A DNA stretch of 64,000 nucleotides. Origin: Salinisphaera orenii subsp. orenii MK-B5 (GTDB taxonomy: Bacteria > Pseudomonadota > Gammaproteobacteria > Nevskiales > Salinisphaeraceae). The notes under the pieces are model-generated. The model was not told the DNA's origin. It saw only the letters and a list, made by a program, of their open reading frames with translations, and did no database searches. Location of the stretch: assembly GCF_003788635.1 (NCBI RefSeq), contig NZ_AYKH01000041.1, positions 62,001 through 126,000 on the forward strand, given 5' to 3'. The translations under genes were made by a program, and so were the position numbers. Below are positions 39,469-47,842 of the stretch, one piece after another (within the stretch, counting starts at the first letter, position 1; each line of letters opens with the position of its first letter).

Positions 39469-40252
39469 CATCCACCTCATATTCGATACGACAGGCACGC
39501 CGCTGCAGCCAGTACACGCCGGCCATATCCAGCAAACCGGTCCAGAGCCGGTTGCCCACGCCGTATTTCGACCGCCCGGCGCGCCGCGGCCGATGCGCCA
39601 CCGGCACGCTGATCACCTGCGTGCCCGCGCGTACGAACAGCGCCGGCAGAAAACGATGCATATGCCGAAAACGCGGCAGCGCGAGAAAATCATCACGGGC
39701 GAAGACCTTGAGACCACAGCCCGTATCCGGGCAGCCGTCGCCCAACAACGCGCCGCGCAGGCCGTTGGCCACGCGCGACGACAGTCGTCGCAAGGCACTG
39801 TCGTTGCGTTGGCGGCGCCAGCCGACTACAAGACAGCGGCCGGCGTGTGCCTGCTCTCGATACGCGTCGACCAGGCGGGCGATATCGGCCGGCGGATTCT
39901 GGCCATCGCCGTCGAGGGTCGCGATCAAGGGCGCGCGTGCGGCATGAATGCCGTTGGCCAGCGCCGCGCTCTGGCCGCAGTTCTGCGGCAGGCGCACGAC
40001 ACGCAGCGCGGCGACCCGCCCGGCGGCAAGTGACAGCACGGCCGCCGTATCGTCGGTCGAACCGTCGTCTACGGCGATCAGCTCGTAGTCGATCTGGCCG
40101 GCGAGCGCACGATCAATCTCCGCAAGCAGCGCGGCTACGCTGTCCTGCTCGTTGTAGAAGGGGATGACCACGGCCAGGGACGGCGGCGTACGGCAGTCGC
40201 GATTAAGCAAACGCTTCGATCCTCGTGCGTGCCGCCCCACAAGGAGCGGCAC
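39461..40252 (-). CDS. GT2 polyprenyl-phosphate glycosyltransferase (ArnC/DPM-like)
   Basis: A 263-residue family 2 glycosyltransferase with SLAVVIPFYNEQDSVAALLAEI, DDGSTDDT and LDGDGQNPPADI, the nucleotide-sugar and metal motifs of DPM1/ArnC-type enzymes. It lacks C-terminal transmembrane helices and so resembles the soluble DPM1 form. It should attach a sugar to undecaprenyl phosphate on the cytoplasmic side, the first step of this lipid A glycosylation operon. It leads the minus-strand operon; about 200 bp upstream, shared with the divergent PAP2 gene, must hold the promoter. Confidence 0.92.
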   Translation of the reverse strand: MPLLVGRHARGSKRLLNRDCRTPPSLAVVIPFYNEQDSVAALLAEIDRALAGQIDYELIAVDDGSTDDTAAVLSLAAGRVAALRVVRLPQNCGQSAALANGIHAARAPLIATLDGDGQNPPADIARLVDAYREQAHAGRCLVVGWRRQRNDSALRRLSSRVANGLRGALLGDGCPDTGCGLKVFARDDFLALPRFRHMHRFLPALFVRAGTQVISVPVAHRPRRAGRSKYGVGNRLWTGLLDMAGVYWLQRRACRIEYEVDDV

Positions 40253-40458
40253 GCTTTAGTATTTACGTTGTACCGAATTATCGACAGCGCAGGTCGCGTG
40301 ACCGTTGGCATTGCGTTTGTTTTTCGTTGGTTCGTGAATTCTGCAGCGATCTAGACCGCGTACGAGCGGTCCGACGCCGTGGTGACGGCATACCCACGTT
40401 TTCCGCACGCGGCCCGGGCCAGGCTCTTTAGGGTTAGCCGCTTCCAGGATTCGTTGCC

Positions 40459-41205
40459 ATGTCCAAACCCGCCCACGCCGATCGTCGAACGGCTGTCGGT
40501 CATCCCGCCTGGACGCCACGTCCCTGGCAGGACGACCCGTTATTCGTCTGCCCGTTGCTGGCGCTGGTGCTTGGCTTGTTGATCACCCAGGGGCTCGATC
40601 TCGATCGCTACTGGGCCGACCTGCTGTTCCGGCTGGAAGGCGACGACTGGGACTTGCGCTATGCCTGGCTGACATCGCGGGTGCTGCACGAATACGGTCA
40701 ACGGTTCTCCATCGCCTGGGGCGTGGGCCTGCTCGCACTGACCGCGGTGAGCAGCTGGAGCCAACGGCTGCGCCCCTATCGGCGCGGGCTCGTCTGCCTG
40801 TGCATCGCGGTGATCACAAGCCTGCTGCTGGTGTCGCTGGGCAAGCATATGCTCGCGCTGCCCTGCCCCTGGGATCTGTCGCGCTATGGCGGCGACGTCG
40901 CCGGCGCGGCGGTTTATGCCCTGCACCCCGGCGAAGTCGGCGGCTGCTTTCCGGCCGGCCATGCCGCCGGCGGCTATTGCCTGTTCGCGCTGTTCTTCTT
41001 TGCCCGTCAATATCCGCTGGGCCGGGCGATCTGGTGGCTGGCACCCGGTATCGTGGTCGGCATCACCTACGGTTTCGCACAGGAGCTGCGCGGCGCGCAT
41101 TTCCTGTCACACGACATGGTCAGCGCGGGCCTGTGCTGGTTCGTGAGCTATGCGGTCTTTCGTATCGGATTCGCCAAGGCGAGCGACCGCGTCAATCAGA
41201 GCTGA
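40459..41205 (+). CDS. PAP2-family lipid phosphatase (LpxT/PgpB-like)
   Basis: A 248-residue membrane protein with about six helices and the three PAP2 phosphatase motifs in altered form: KHMLALPCP (Arg of KX6RP replaced by Cys), CFPAGHAAGGY (PSGH as PAGH) and RGAHFLSHDMVSA with its catalytic His. Relatives dephosphorylate lipid A, undecaprenyl pyrophosphate or phosphatidylglycerol phosphate; this subtype often accompanies eptA genes. It is divergent from the lipid A operon and probably belongs to the same regulon. The nonstandard motif 1 leaves some doubt about activity. Confidence 0.85.
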   Translation: MSKPAHADRRTAVGHPAWTPRPWQDDPLFVCPLLALVLGLLITQGLDLDRYWADLLFRLEGDDWDLRYAWLTSRVLHEYGQRFSIAWGVGLLALTAVSSWSQRLRPYRRGLVCLCIAVITSLLLVSLGKHMLALPCPWDLSRYGGDVAGAAVYALHPGEVGGCFPAGHAAGGYCLFALFFFARQYPLGRAIWWLAPGIVVGITYGFAQELRGAHFLSHDMVSAGLCWFVSYAVFRIGFAKASDRVNQS

Positions 41206-41587
41206 TGTGAATAGAACTCTCTTAAGGTGACCCAGGACTATCTGGGAAAACGAGGGAATTAGAGCTCTCTATTACTTCACGTGTAAACCATCGCCGGACT
41301 TGCGCCGAGTTTTTTTCATTCCCTTCCCTGGGCGTGCTTCGCCGCCAAATTAATCTGGGAGTCGACGTGAGCCTGCTTCGCGGCTTTCAAATACCACAAA
41401 GTGGAATCCACGTCATTCTGGGGCGCCCCATTCTGGAGCACCCCAATCGAGTAGCGGCCCATCTAGAGGCATCGCAAGCTAGCCGAATCGATGGTGACAA
41501 GGTCCGCTTCTGGCCGATAGCTGACGCCCCGAAAGCCGAGTTATGGAAGACATCTGAAATAGCATATCGCCTGCTAAGCGGAGGCGA
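41206..41587. other. Lower-GC intergenic segment
   Basis: This 382-bp gap separates the PAP2 gene from the end of the arabinose-like operon. An 85-codon plus-strand frame (41334-41591) runs through the short repeat at 41501-41526 and translates to sequence without recognised homology, so it is not called. No terminator was identified. Confidence 0.45.
41501..41526 (-). repeat. Short imperfect inverted repeat, copy C
   Basis: GTCCGCTTCTGG then CCGATAGCTGAC makes a weak hairpin matching copies at 29392-29418 and 33518-33542. The match to the first copy is clearest when read on the minus strand (AGCGGACC at the end of both). Confidence 0.4.
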
Positions 41588-43048
41588 TTAGACGTGCGGT
41601 TCCCGCTCTCGCCGGGAACGAATCGCCGCGGAAACACGCTCGGCCAGTACGGATAGCATTGCCGCAATGAACGGATTGACCGAGAAGCGGAAGCGCTGGT
41701 TTTCGTCGACTTCGAAGGCGTTGCCGATGACGCTGACGTACATGATGTTCAGCCACAGGAAGATGAGCGTGGCTTCGGCGGTGGAGATGCGCCGTCGCAT
41801 GGCGCAGCGCACGAGCAGCACCAGGCCGAAGCCGACGGCCAGTGCGTAGCCGAGGGCGATGAGGACGCCGATGTGGCCGGGCTGCAGGTCGAAGCCGGGC
41901 TCTTCGGGATAGACCGGCTGACCGGCGAGGACGAGCGAGAACGCCCGGCTGTAGGGGGCGATGTCGGCGCGGTTGTCGGCGAGGAAGGGGTAGTCGCTGG
42001 AGGGCCGCAGGAACATCAGCCAGGCGGTGCCCATCGAGCGCAGATAGGCCTCTGGGTGCCGGCGTAGCGAGGCCATGGCGTCGTCGAGCGCCTGCTGGGA
42101 GACCTGTGCGTAGCCGATGTGATTGAAGTTGACGTGGCCGGTGGACTTGCGCCGCTGGTCGAGCACCGCAATGCCGGTAGGCTCGAGGTCGTCGAATATC
42201 CACGGATAGGCTTCGGGCGGTTTGAACGGCGCGTCGTGCAGGGCCATTTCCGACAGCGCGCCGGCGGCGACCAGCCGTTCGCGTTCGTCGTGATCGATGG
42301 CCAGCGTCGTGAGCTTGGACAGGCTCATGCCCATCCAGTCGGAGGTCGCGAAATGCCCGGTAATCGCGAGGTTCTTGCCATAGAGCGCGAATACGATCAG
42401 CAGCGGGATGGCGGCCGCGGCGAACACCTGGCGGCGGTGGCCCGGCAGCACCAGCGCACAGAAGAGCGCCAGCACCACGAACCATTGCCACTGGAACATC
42501 GAACGCAGATAGATCAGCGCCGCCATGGCCGCGAACAGGGCGCAGAGCCGGCCGAAGGCGGGACGTTCGATGCAGGCGTGGAACAGCCACGCGATCCCGC
42601 CGAGCAGGACGAGGATCGGCAGCGTGTAATAGGGAATGGCTTCGTAGAGCACGAGCGCCGGGGTCAGCATGAACACCAGCGCCGTCGAGAAGGCGATGGC
42701 CACGCGCACGCCCAGCCGCCGCATCAGCGCGTAGAGCAGCAGCACGGTGGCCAGCGCCATGGCGCTGTACAGACAGCGAAAGAGCAGCGCCAGTACCGTG
42801 TCGTTGCCGCCCGTCTTGAGCACCAGGCCGAGCATCAGGTTGTACAGCGGCGGCTGCCCCGGCATGTAGAACAGGCTTTCGAGCAGGTCGTGGCGCAGCA
42901 GGACCGGGTCGAGAATCTGCCAGGAGGTGTCCAGCGGCCGCAGGTCGAAGCGCACGCCCGCGGCGCGAAAGGCCAGCCGCGAGATCGCGTAGAGCGCGAT
43001 CAGCCAGAGGACCGGGCGGGCCCCGGCCCGGCGCGCGGGTGCTGCCAC
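41588..43048 (-). CDS. GT-C-type membrane glycosyltransferase, possible arabinosyltransferase
   Basis: About 486 residues with roughly ten transmembrane helices. The first extracytoplasmic loop has the layout of GT-C enzymes (RPLDTSWQILDPVLLRHDL, then MPGQPPLYNLMLGL). No close named family is recognised. It is the last gene of the operon with DprE1/DprE2/UbiA homologues, so an inferred role is transfer of the polyprenyl-linked sugar to an acceptor such as LPS or another envelope glycan. The GTG at 43048 starts 2 bp after the DprE2-like stop; an in-frame GTG at 43114 would overlap that gene by 64 bp and is less likely. Confidence 0.7.
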   Translation of the reverse strand: MAAPARRAGARPVLWLIALYAISRLAFRAAGVRFDLRPLDTSWQILDPVLLRHDLLESLFYMPGQPPLYNLMLGLVLKTGGNDTVLALLFRCLYSAMALATVLLLYALMRRLGVRVAIAFSTALVFMLTPALVLYEAIPYYTLPILVLLGGIAWLFHACIERPAFGRLCALFAAMAALIYLRSMFQWQWFVVLALFCALVLPGHRRQVFAAAAIPLLIVFALYGKNLAITGHFATSDWMGMSLSKLTTLAIDHDERERLVAAGALSEMALHDAPFKPPEAYPWIFDDLEPTGIAVLDQRRKSTGHVNFNHIGYAQVSQQALDDAMASLRRHPEAYLRSMGTAWLMFLRPSSDYPFLADNRADIAPYSRAFSLVLAGQPVYPEEPGFDLQPGHIGVLIALGYALAVGFGLVLLVRCAMRRRISTAEATLIFLWLNIMYVSVIGNAFEVDENQRFRFSVNPFIAAMLSVLAERVSAAIRSRREREPHV

Positions 43049-43050
43049 GG

Positions 43051-43788
43051 CTACAACTGCGTGCGGTGGAAGACTGCTCGCGGCAGAGACTGGATGACGG
43101 TCATGATGAGCCACCAGAACCCGGGCGTGTAGCAGACCGCGCGGCGCTTGCCGATGGCCTTGTGTATGTCGCCGCCGACCTTTTCGGGGCTGGCGAACAG
43201 CGGGCCCTTGTCGAATTCGGCGGTCATGGGCGTGTCGACCATGCCGGGTCGGATCGTCAGCACCTGCACGCCGGAACCGAACAGTCGGTGCCGCAGGCCG
43301 TCGAGGAAGGCGTTCAGCCCGGCCTTGGCGCTGCCGTAGACATAGTTGCTGGCCCGGCCACGGTCGCCGGCCACCGAGGAGATCGCGGCGATCAGGCCGT
43401 GGCCCTGACGCTCGAAGCGGTTGGCGACGTCGGTGAGCAGGGCGATCTGGCTCACGGCGTTGGTGTGCCAGGCCGCGACCGCGGTCGCCGGTTCGGCGGC
43501 GCAGGCGGCCTGATCGGGCAGGGTGCCGTAGGCCACGAGCACCGTGTCCAGTCCGCCGAGGGCGGCCTCGGCGGCGTCGAGCATGGGCGCGTGGGCGGCG
43601 AGGTCGTCGGCGTCCATGACGTGGGTGCCGGTGGTGTGGGCGCCGCGCACCTTCAGGTCGTCGGCCACGGCCTCGAGCCGGTCGGCGCGGCGGCCGACCA
43701 GGAACAGGGCGTCGCCGTCGGCGGCGAAGCGGCGCGCGGCCTGTTCGGCGATGGCCGAGGTCGCGCCCACGATCAGGATCTTTCTCAT
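43051..43788 (-). CDS. DprE2-like SDR (decaprenylphosphoryl-2-keto-ribose reductase homologue)
   Basis: A 245-residue short-chain dehydrogenase with the N-terminal motif ILIVGATSAIAEQAARRFA, the active-site Ser in ISSVAGDRG and the catalytic YVYGSAKAG Tyr-Lys pair. RPGMVDTPMT follows. In mycobacteria DprE2 reduces the keto sugar made by DprE1 to decaprenylphosphoryl-arabinose. Here the ATG overlaps the DprE1-like stop (ATGA), which strongly supports the same two-step epimerisation. The C-terminus FWWLIMTVIQSLPRAVF is a hydrophobic tail seen in DprE2-type proteins, giving membrane association. Confidence 0.86.
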   Translation of the reverse strand: MRKILIVGATSAIAEQAARRFAADGDALFLVGRRADRLEAVADDLKVRGAHTTGTHVMDADDLAAHAPMLDAAEAALGGLDTVLVAYGTLPDQAACAAEPATAVAAWHTNAVSQIALLTDVANRFERQGHGLIAAISSVAGDRGRASNYVYGSAKAGLNAFLDGLRHRLFGSGVQVLTIRPGMVDTPMTAEFDKGPLFASPEKVGGDIHKAIGKRRAVCYTPGFWWLIMTVIQSLPRAVFHRTQL

Positions 43789-45104
43789 TGCGCTTCTTCC
43801 ATGACGCGGCGCCAGAAACTGGAGGATACGCCGGGGTCGACGTACGAAGAGAAATGGCGCCATTCGGGGAAATACTGGCGGAAGGCCGCGCCCGACATGC
43901 GGGCGTCTTTGGCCGGATAGACCCCCCCGCCGGCGGCCATGACCACGCCGTCCAGCGCGTCGAGCAGCTCGAAAGTGGGTCGGCCCCGGTTGGGAAAATC
44001 CAGCGCCAGGGTCACGCCCGGGCGCGGAAACGACATCAGACCGGGCGAGGGGACGTCGCCGAAGACCTTGAGCACGGACAGGAACGAGCCGGCGCCGGCG
44101 GCGGCGATGCGTTCCAGCAGCTCGGTGATGCTGGCGCGGGCGTCGGCGTGCGGGACCACGCACTGATACTGCAGAAACCCCGTCGGCCCGTAGGCGCGGT
44201 TCCAGTGCCGGATGCCGTCCAGGGGATAGAAATAGGGCTGATAGTGCTGGGTGTCGCGCCAGGCACTGCGCCAGCGGCGATGGAAATACAGCGTGTTCAG
44301 CGGCCGCAGCGTGGCGCGGTTGATCATCGACACCGGCGTCGTGAACGGGAACGCCGGCGCGCCGCGGCGACGCGGATCGGGCTTCTGGCCCAGCGCCGGC
44401 TTGTGGTTGGCCTGCATGAACCAGCCGCGCCCGACGGCGCTGCCGCGGGCGGTGCAGTCTGTCCAGGCCACGGTGTATTCGTGGTCGTCATCTGCGGCCG
44501 CGGACAGCTTCAGAAAAGTGTCGAGGTCGTCGAAGCGGCGCGTGTCGACGTCCATGTACGGGCCTTCGATCCGGCGCAGGCCGATGCGCGCGCGGGTGAC
44601 CAGCCCGGTCAGCCCGAGCCCGCCCACGGTGGCCGCGAACCAGTCGGCGTTGAGCTGGCGGCTGCAGTGCAGGCAGTCGCCGTCGGTGCGCCGCAGTTCG
44701 AGTTCGTGCACGTGGCGGCCGAAGGTGCCCGCAACGTGGTGGTTCTTGCCGTGCACGTCATTGGCGATGGCGCCGCCGACGGTCACGTACTGCGTGCCCG
44801 GGGTGACCGGCAAAAACCAGCCCTGCGGCACCGCGAGCGCGAGGATCTCCGCCAGCAGCACGCCGGCCTCGCAGTCGAGCACGCCGGTGGCCGGGTCGAA
44901 GGCGATGAAGCGGTCCAGGCCGCGCGTCTCGACGAGCGTGCCGCCGTTGTTCAGGCAGCTGTCGCCGTAGCTGCGGCCGTTACCGTAGGCCAGTACCGGC
45001 GTGGCCGCTTCCGGCACGGCGCGATGGCGGTCGGTGGCGCGGGTGACCGCCGCCGGACGGCTGGCGGGGTAACGGCCCCAGGAGGCGTGGGCGGAATCGG
45101 CCAT
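43785..45104 (-). CDS. DprE1-like FAD oxidase (polyprenylphosphoryl-ribose 2'-oxidase)
   Basis: A 439-residue flavoprotein close in length to mycobacterial DprE1 (461). The FAD domain has AYGNGRSYGDSCLN and VTVGGAIANDVHGKNHHVAGTFG, which is nearly diagnostic. The catalytic-domain segment GGGVYPAKDARMS retains the essential Lys. The position of the benzothiazinone-reactive Cys387 of M. tuberculosis (ICVDFP) is Ala here (LALDFP). DprE1 oxidises polyprenylphosphoryl-ribose, and the product passes to DprE2, whose gene overlaps this one. The HAD-UbiA gene that should make the substrate ends 9 bp upstream. Confidence 0.9.
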   Translation of the reverse strand: MADSAHASWGRYPASRPAAVTRATDRHRAVPEAATPVLAYGNGRSYGDSCLNNGGTLVETRGLDRFIAFDPATGVLDCEAGVLLAEILALAVPQGWFLPVTPGTQYVTVGGAIANDVHGKNHHVAGTFGRHVHELELRRTDGDCLHCSRQLNADWFAATVGGLGLTGLVTRARIGLRRIEGPYMDVDTRRFDDLDTFLKLSAAADDDHEYTVAWTDCTARGSAVGRGWFMQANHKPALGQKPDPRRRGAPAFPFTTPVSMINRATLRPLNTLYFHRRWRSAWRDTQHYQPYFYPLDGIRHWNRAYGPTGFLQYQCVVPHADARASITELLERIAAAGAGSFLSVLKVFGDVPSPGLMSFPRPGVTLALDFPNRGRPTFELLDALDGVVMAAGGGVYPAKDARMSGAAFRQYFPEWRHFSSYVDPGVSSSFWRRVMEEAQ

Positions 45105-45113
45105 GGCGGGGCG

Positions 45114-46544
45114 CTACAGTGCCAGAACCATGATCGCCGCGCCCAACAGCAGGCAGACGCGGCTGCCGTTGTCGCGGGCGGCGAACACGATCGGGTCGTC
45201 GTGCATCTCCCCGCGCAGGGTCTTCAGCCAGATCCGGCTGATCCAATAGAGCACGACCGGGCACAGCAGCCAGATCCGGGCCGGATGCGTGTAGTGGTCG
45301 GTGATGTCGGGGCTGTTGATGTAGAGCGCGAGGATCACGACGGCGGTGTAGCCGGCCGCGGTGCCCAGGCTGCGCAGCGGCGCCAGATCGGTCGCCATGT
45401 AGCCGCGGCCGAGCGGGGCGTCGCCGGAATGATCGGCCATGACCTGCAGCTCGGTGCAGCGCTTGGCCATGGCCAGACTCAGAAACAGCGACATCGACAG
45501 CGCCAGCAGCCAGAACGACAGATCGATGCCGGTGGCGGCGCCGCCGGCGATGATGCGCAGCGTGTAGAGACTGGCCAGCGTGATCACGTCGATCAGGGCG
45601 AGCTGCTTCAGGCCGAGCGAATAGGCCAGCGTCAGCGCGTAGTAGGCCGCGAGCACCAGCCAGAAGACGGGCGGCAGGAACACGGCGATGACCAGGGTCG
45701 CCAGCAGCAGCGCGGGAATCGCGAGCACGCCGTGCAGGATCGGCAGCCGGCCGGAGGCAAAGGGGCGCTCGCGCTTGCGCGGATGCTGGCGGTCGTCGCC
45801 GAGATCGACCAGATCGTTGAGCAGATAGACGCTGGAGGCCAGCAGGCTGTAGGCGATGAAGGCCAGCACGGCCATCACCAGCATGCTGGCGTCGGCGTAC
45901 TGATGGGCGGCGAGCAGCGGCACGAAGATCAGCGCGTTCTTGGCCCACTGATGCACCCGGAGCGCGCGTGTCCAGGTCCGCCAGTCGGCGGGCTCGGCGT
46001 GGAAGGTCGCGCCGATCTCGAATTCGTCGCGGGTACGTGCGATCAGCCGGTCGTTGGCGTTGACCAGGATGGCCTGGCGCGCATGCCGCCAGATCACGGT
46101 GTCGACGTCATCGTCGGCCGCGTAGTCGAAGGCGCCGCCGTCCAGATGCGCCCGCAGCGCGTCCAGCTTGGCCTGACCGCTGAGATTGGTCTGGTCGTCG
46201 CTGGCCAGCACCGTGTCGAACAGGCCCAGATGATCGGCCACGGCCCGGGCGTAGCGCTCGTTGGCCGCGGTGGCGAGAATCAGCGTGCGGCCGGTTTCCT
46301 TCTGCCCGCGCAGATAGGCGATCAGCGCCTCGTTGTAGGGCAGCTCGGCGATACCGAGATCGGCGCGCCGGGCGATCTCGGCCTTCAGCCGGGCCTTGCC
46401 CCCGCGCAGCCAGCCCGGCAGATTCAGCAGGCTCTGCGGCGAGCGCTTGGCGAGCACGAAGGCGGACTCCACCAGCAGATCGCTGTTGACCAGGGTGCCG
46501 TCGAGGTCGACGACCAGCGGCGGCGCGGATTGCGAATCGGACAT
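45114..46544 (-). CDS. HAD phosphatase-UbiA prenyltransferase fusion (DPPR synthase-like)
   Basis: A 476-residue two-domain protein. Residues 1-190 form a HAD-type phosphatase, with PLVVDLDGTLVNSDLL as motif I and ILATAANERYA as motif II. Residues 200-476 form a UbiA prenyltransferase with about eight helices; the Asp-rich motif YLLNDLVDLGDDRQHPRKRERP and second motif IDVITLASLYTLRIIAGG are present. In mycobacteria UbiA (Rv3806c) attaches phosphoribose to decaprenyl phosphate, and a separate phosphatase removes the 5-phosphate. Here the fused HAD domain is a natural candidate for that removal (inference). The start overlaps the upstream stop as TGATG. Confidence 0.88.
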   Translation of the reverse strand: MSDSQSAPPLVVDLDGTLVNSDLLVESAFVLAKRSPQSLLNLPGWLRGGKARLKAEIARRADLGIAELPYNEALIAYLRGQKETGRTLILATAANERYARAVADHLGLFDTVLASDDQTNLSGQAKLDALRAHLDGGAFDYAADDDVDTVIWRHARQAILVNANDRLIARTRDEFEIGATFHAEPADWRTWTRALRVHQWAKNALIFVPLLAAHQYADASMLVMAVLAFIAYSLLASSVYLLNDLVDLGDDRQHPRKRERPFASGRLPILHGVLAIPALLLATLVIAVFLPPVFWLVLAAYYALTLAYSLGLKQLALIDVITLASLYTLRIIAGGAATGIDLSFWLLALSMSLFLSLAMAKRCTELQVMADHSGDAPLGRGYMATDLAPLRSLGTAAGYTAVVILALYINSPDITDHYTHPARIWLLCPVVLYWISRIWLKTLRGEMHDDPIVFAARDNGSRVCLLLGAAIMVLAL

Positions 46545-47512
46545 CAGCGTTTTCCTTCGGACGATATCGGCGCGGACTCCGGATGGCGGCGCCGGTCGAT
46601 TTCCAGACCGAGCATGGCGATCAGCCCGAGCAGCACGGCGAACCACAGCGTGGCGATGCGCGCGATAAGGGTGATGGCGATGGCCAGCGCGCCGCCCGCG
46701 CCGGAGAGCTTGAGCAGCAGCGCCATCACCGCTTCGGTGCCGCCCAGCCCGCCGGGCACGAACGACAGCGCACCGACGAGCATGCTCACCGCGTAGATCC
46801 CGATGGCCGTCTCCACGGCCAGTTCCAGCCCGAGACCGTGGGCGATGACGTAGACGGATACGCCTTCGGCGGCCCAGGCCACCAGCCCGAGCGCCAGACC
46901 CGCATACAGCGGCCGGTCGCCGAGCAGCGCGAAGGCCTGATCCCAGGCCGAGACCAGCCCGTGCATGAGCCGGGCGACACGGGTTTCGGGCGTGGCGTAG
47001 CGCCGTTTCATGGCCTCCAGCAGGCGCCGCTGACGAATGGCCACGAGCAGGCCGGCGAGCACCGCGAGCGGCGCGATCACCCACAGCACGTAGCCCGAGA
47101 AGGCGATCAGCACCAGCATCGACAGCATCGCGATGGTGAGCAGGTCCAGAAAGCGTTCGGCGAAGAAGGCGGCGAGGCTGTGCGGGTAGGGCACGCCCAG
47201 ACGCGCGAGATAGATCGAGCGCATGCCCTCGCCGGCCTTGCCGGGGGTCGTCGTGAGGGCGAATCCGGCGATGTAGATCAGCGCGTGCCGGCCGGGATGA
47301 ATACGGTTGCCCAGCCAGCGCAGATAGCCGTGCCAGCGCACGAAGCGCAGCGCATAGTTGATCAGCGACAGCGCCAGGATGAGCAGCCACCAGCGCCCGT
47401 CGAGCCGGCCCACGGCGGCGATTGTGCGTTCGGTGTCGATGCCGGCGACCACGGTCGCGTAGAGCAGGGCCGCCAGACAGAGCGAGAAAACGATGGTGCG
47501 TGGACGGGGCAA
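46544..47512 (-). CDS. Flippase-like membrane protein (lysylphosphatidylglycerol-synthase TM domain)
   Basis: A 322-residue protein with about eight transmembrane helices of the LPG_synthase_TM (DUF/TIGR00374) family. FALTTTPGKAGEGMRSIYLARLG, with the family Pro-Gly-Lys-x-Gly-Glu motif, and the FVPGGLGGTEAVMALLL block are diagnostic. The TTG at 47512, preceded by GAAGG, gives the expected start before the first helix. Reading further upstream adds non-conserved GC-rich sequence. As first gene of the operon it may flip the polyprenyl-phosphate sugar to the periplasm; this is inferred from its position and from related flippase proposals. Confidence 0.85.
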   Translation of the reverse strand: MPRPRTIVFSLCLAALLYATVVAGIDTERTIAAVGRLDGRWWLLILALSLINYALRFVRWHGYLRWLGNRIHPGRHALIYIAGFALTTTPGKAGEGMRSIYLARLGVPYPHSLAAFFAERFLDLLTIAMLSMLVLIAFSGYVLWVIAPLAVLAGLLVAIRQRRLLEAMKRRYATPETRVARLMHGLVSAWDQAFALLGDRPLYAGLALGLVAWAAEGVSVYVIAHGLGLELAVETAIGIYAVSMLVGALSFVPGGLGGTEAVMALLLKLSGAGGALAIAITLIARIATLWFAVLLGLIAMLGLEIDRRRHPESAPISSEGKR

Positions 47513-47842
47513 TGCGACGCCTTCGGTTGGTTGACGAGGCCCCGCGCCGCAGGGCGCGTGACCGCCGGGGCTGACGGCCGATGCGGGCCGTCTCCACGAT
47601 GTCACTCGACCGCGGCGTGCCACCCCATCCCGTGCCGTACACGCGCGCGTCGGTAGCAGAGCATAGCGTAAACCGGGTCGGTCGCTGCAATACACGCATC
47701 CGGGCGTACCCCGGGTGCGCGCGACGCGGACCGGGGTCGGACGGCGCACGTCGACCGCTCGGGTAATTATCGTTACCCATATCATGAGGCGCCCGGCGCG
47801 CCGCGGTGCGGCGCTTCAACCGATGCATCCGAGGGCAGAGCC

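Noticed and set aside
41334-41591. 85-codon plus-strand frame
   Set aside because: It runs through the short palindromic repeat at 41501-41526, which is known to create meaningless conserved-looking frames.
43788-46796. 1002-codon plus-strand frame opposite the DprE1/UbiA genes
   Set aside because: A shadow of high-GC coding on the other strand; no domain, and it would overlap three well-supported genes.
41588-47512. Contamination by actinobacterial DNA
   Set aside because: Composition and tight gene overlap match the neighbouring genes, and the HAD-UbiA fusion differs from the mycobacterial gene arrangement.
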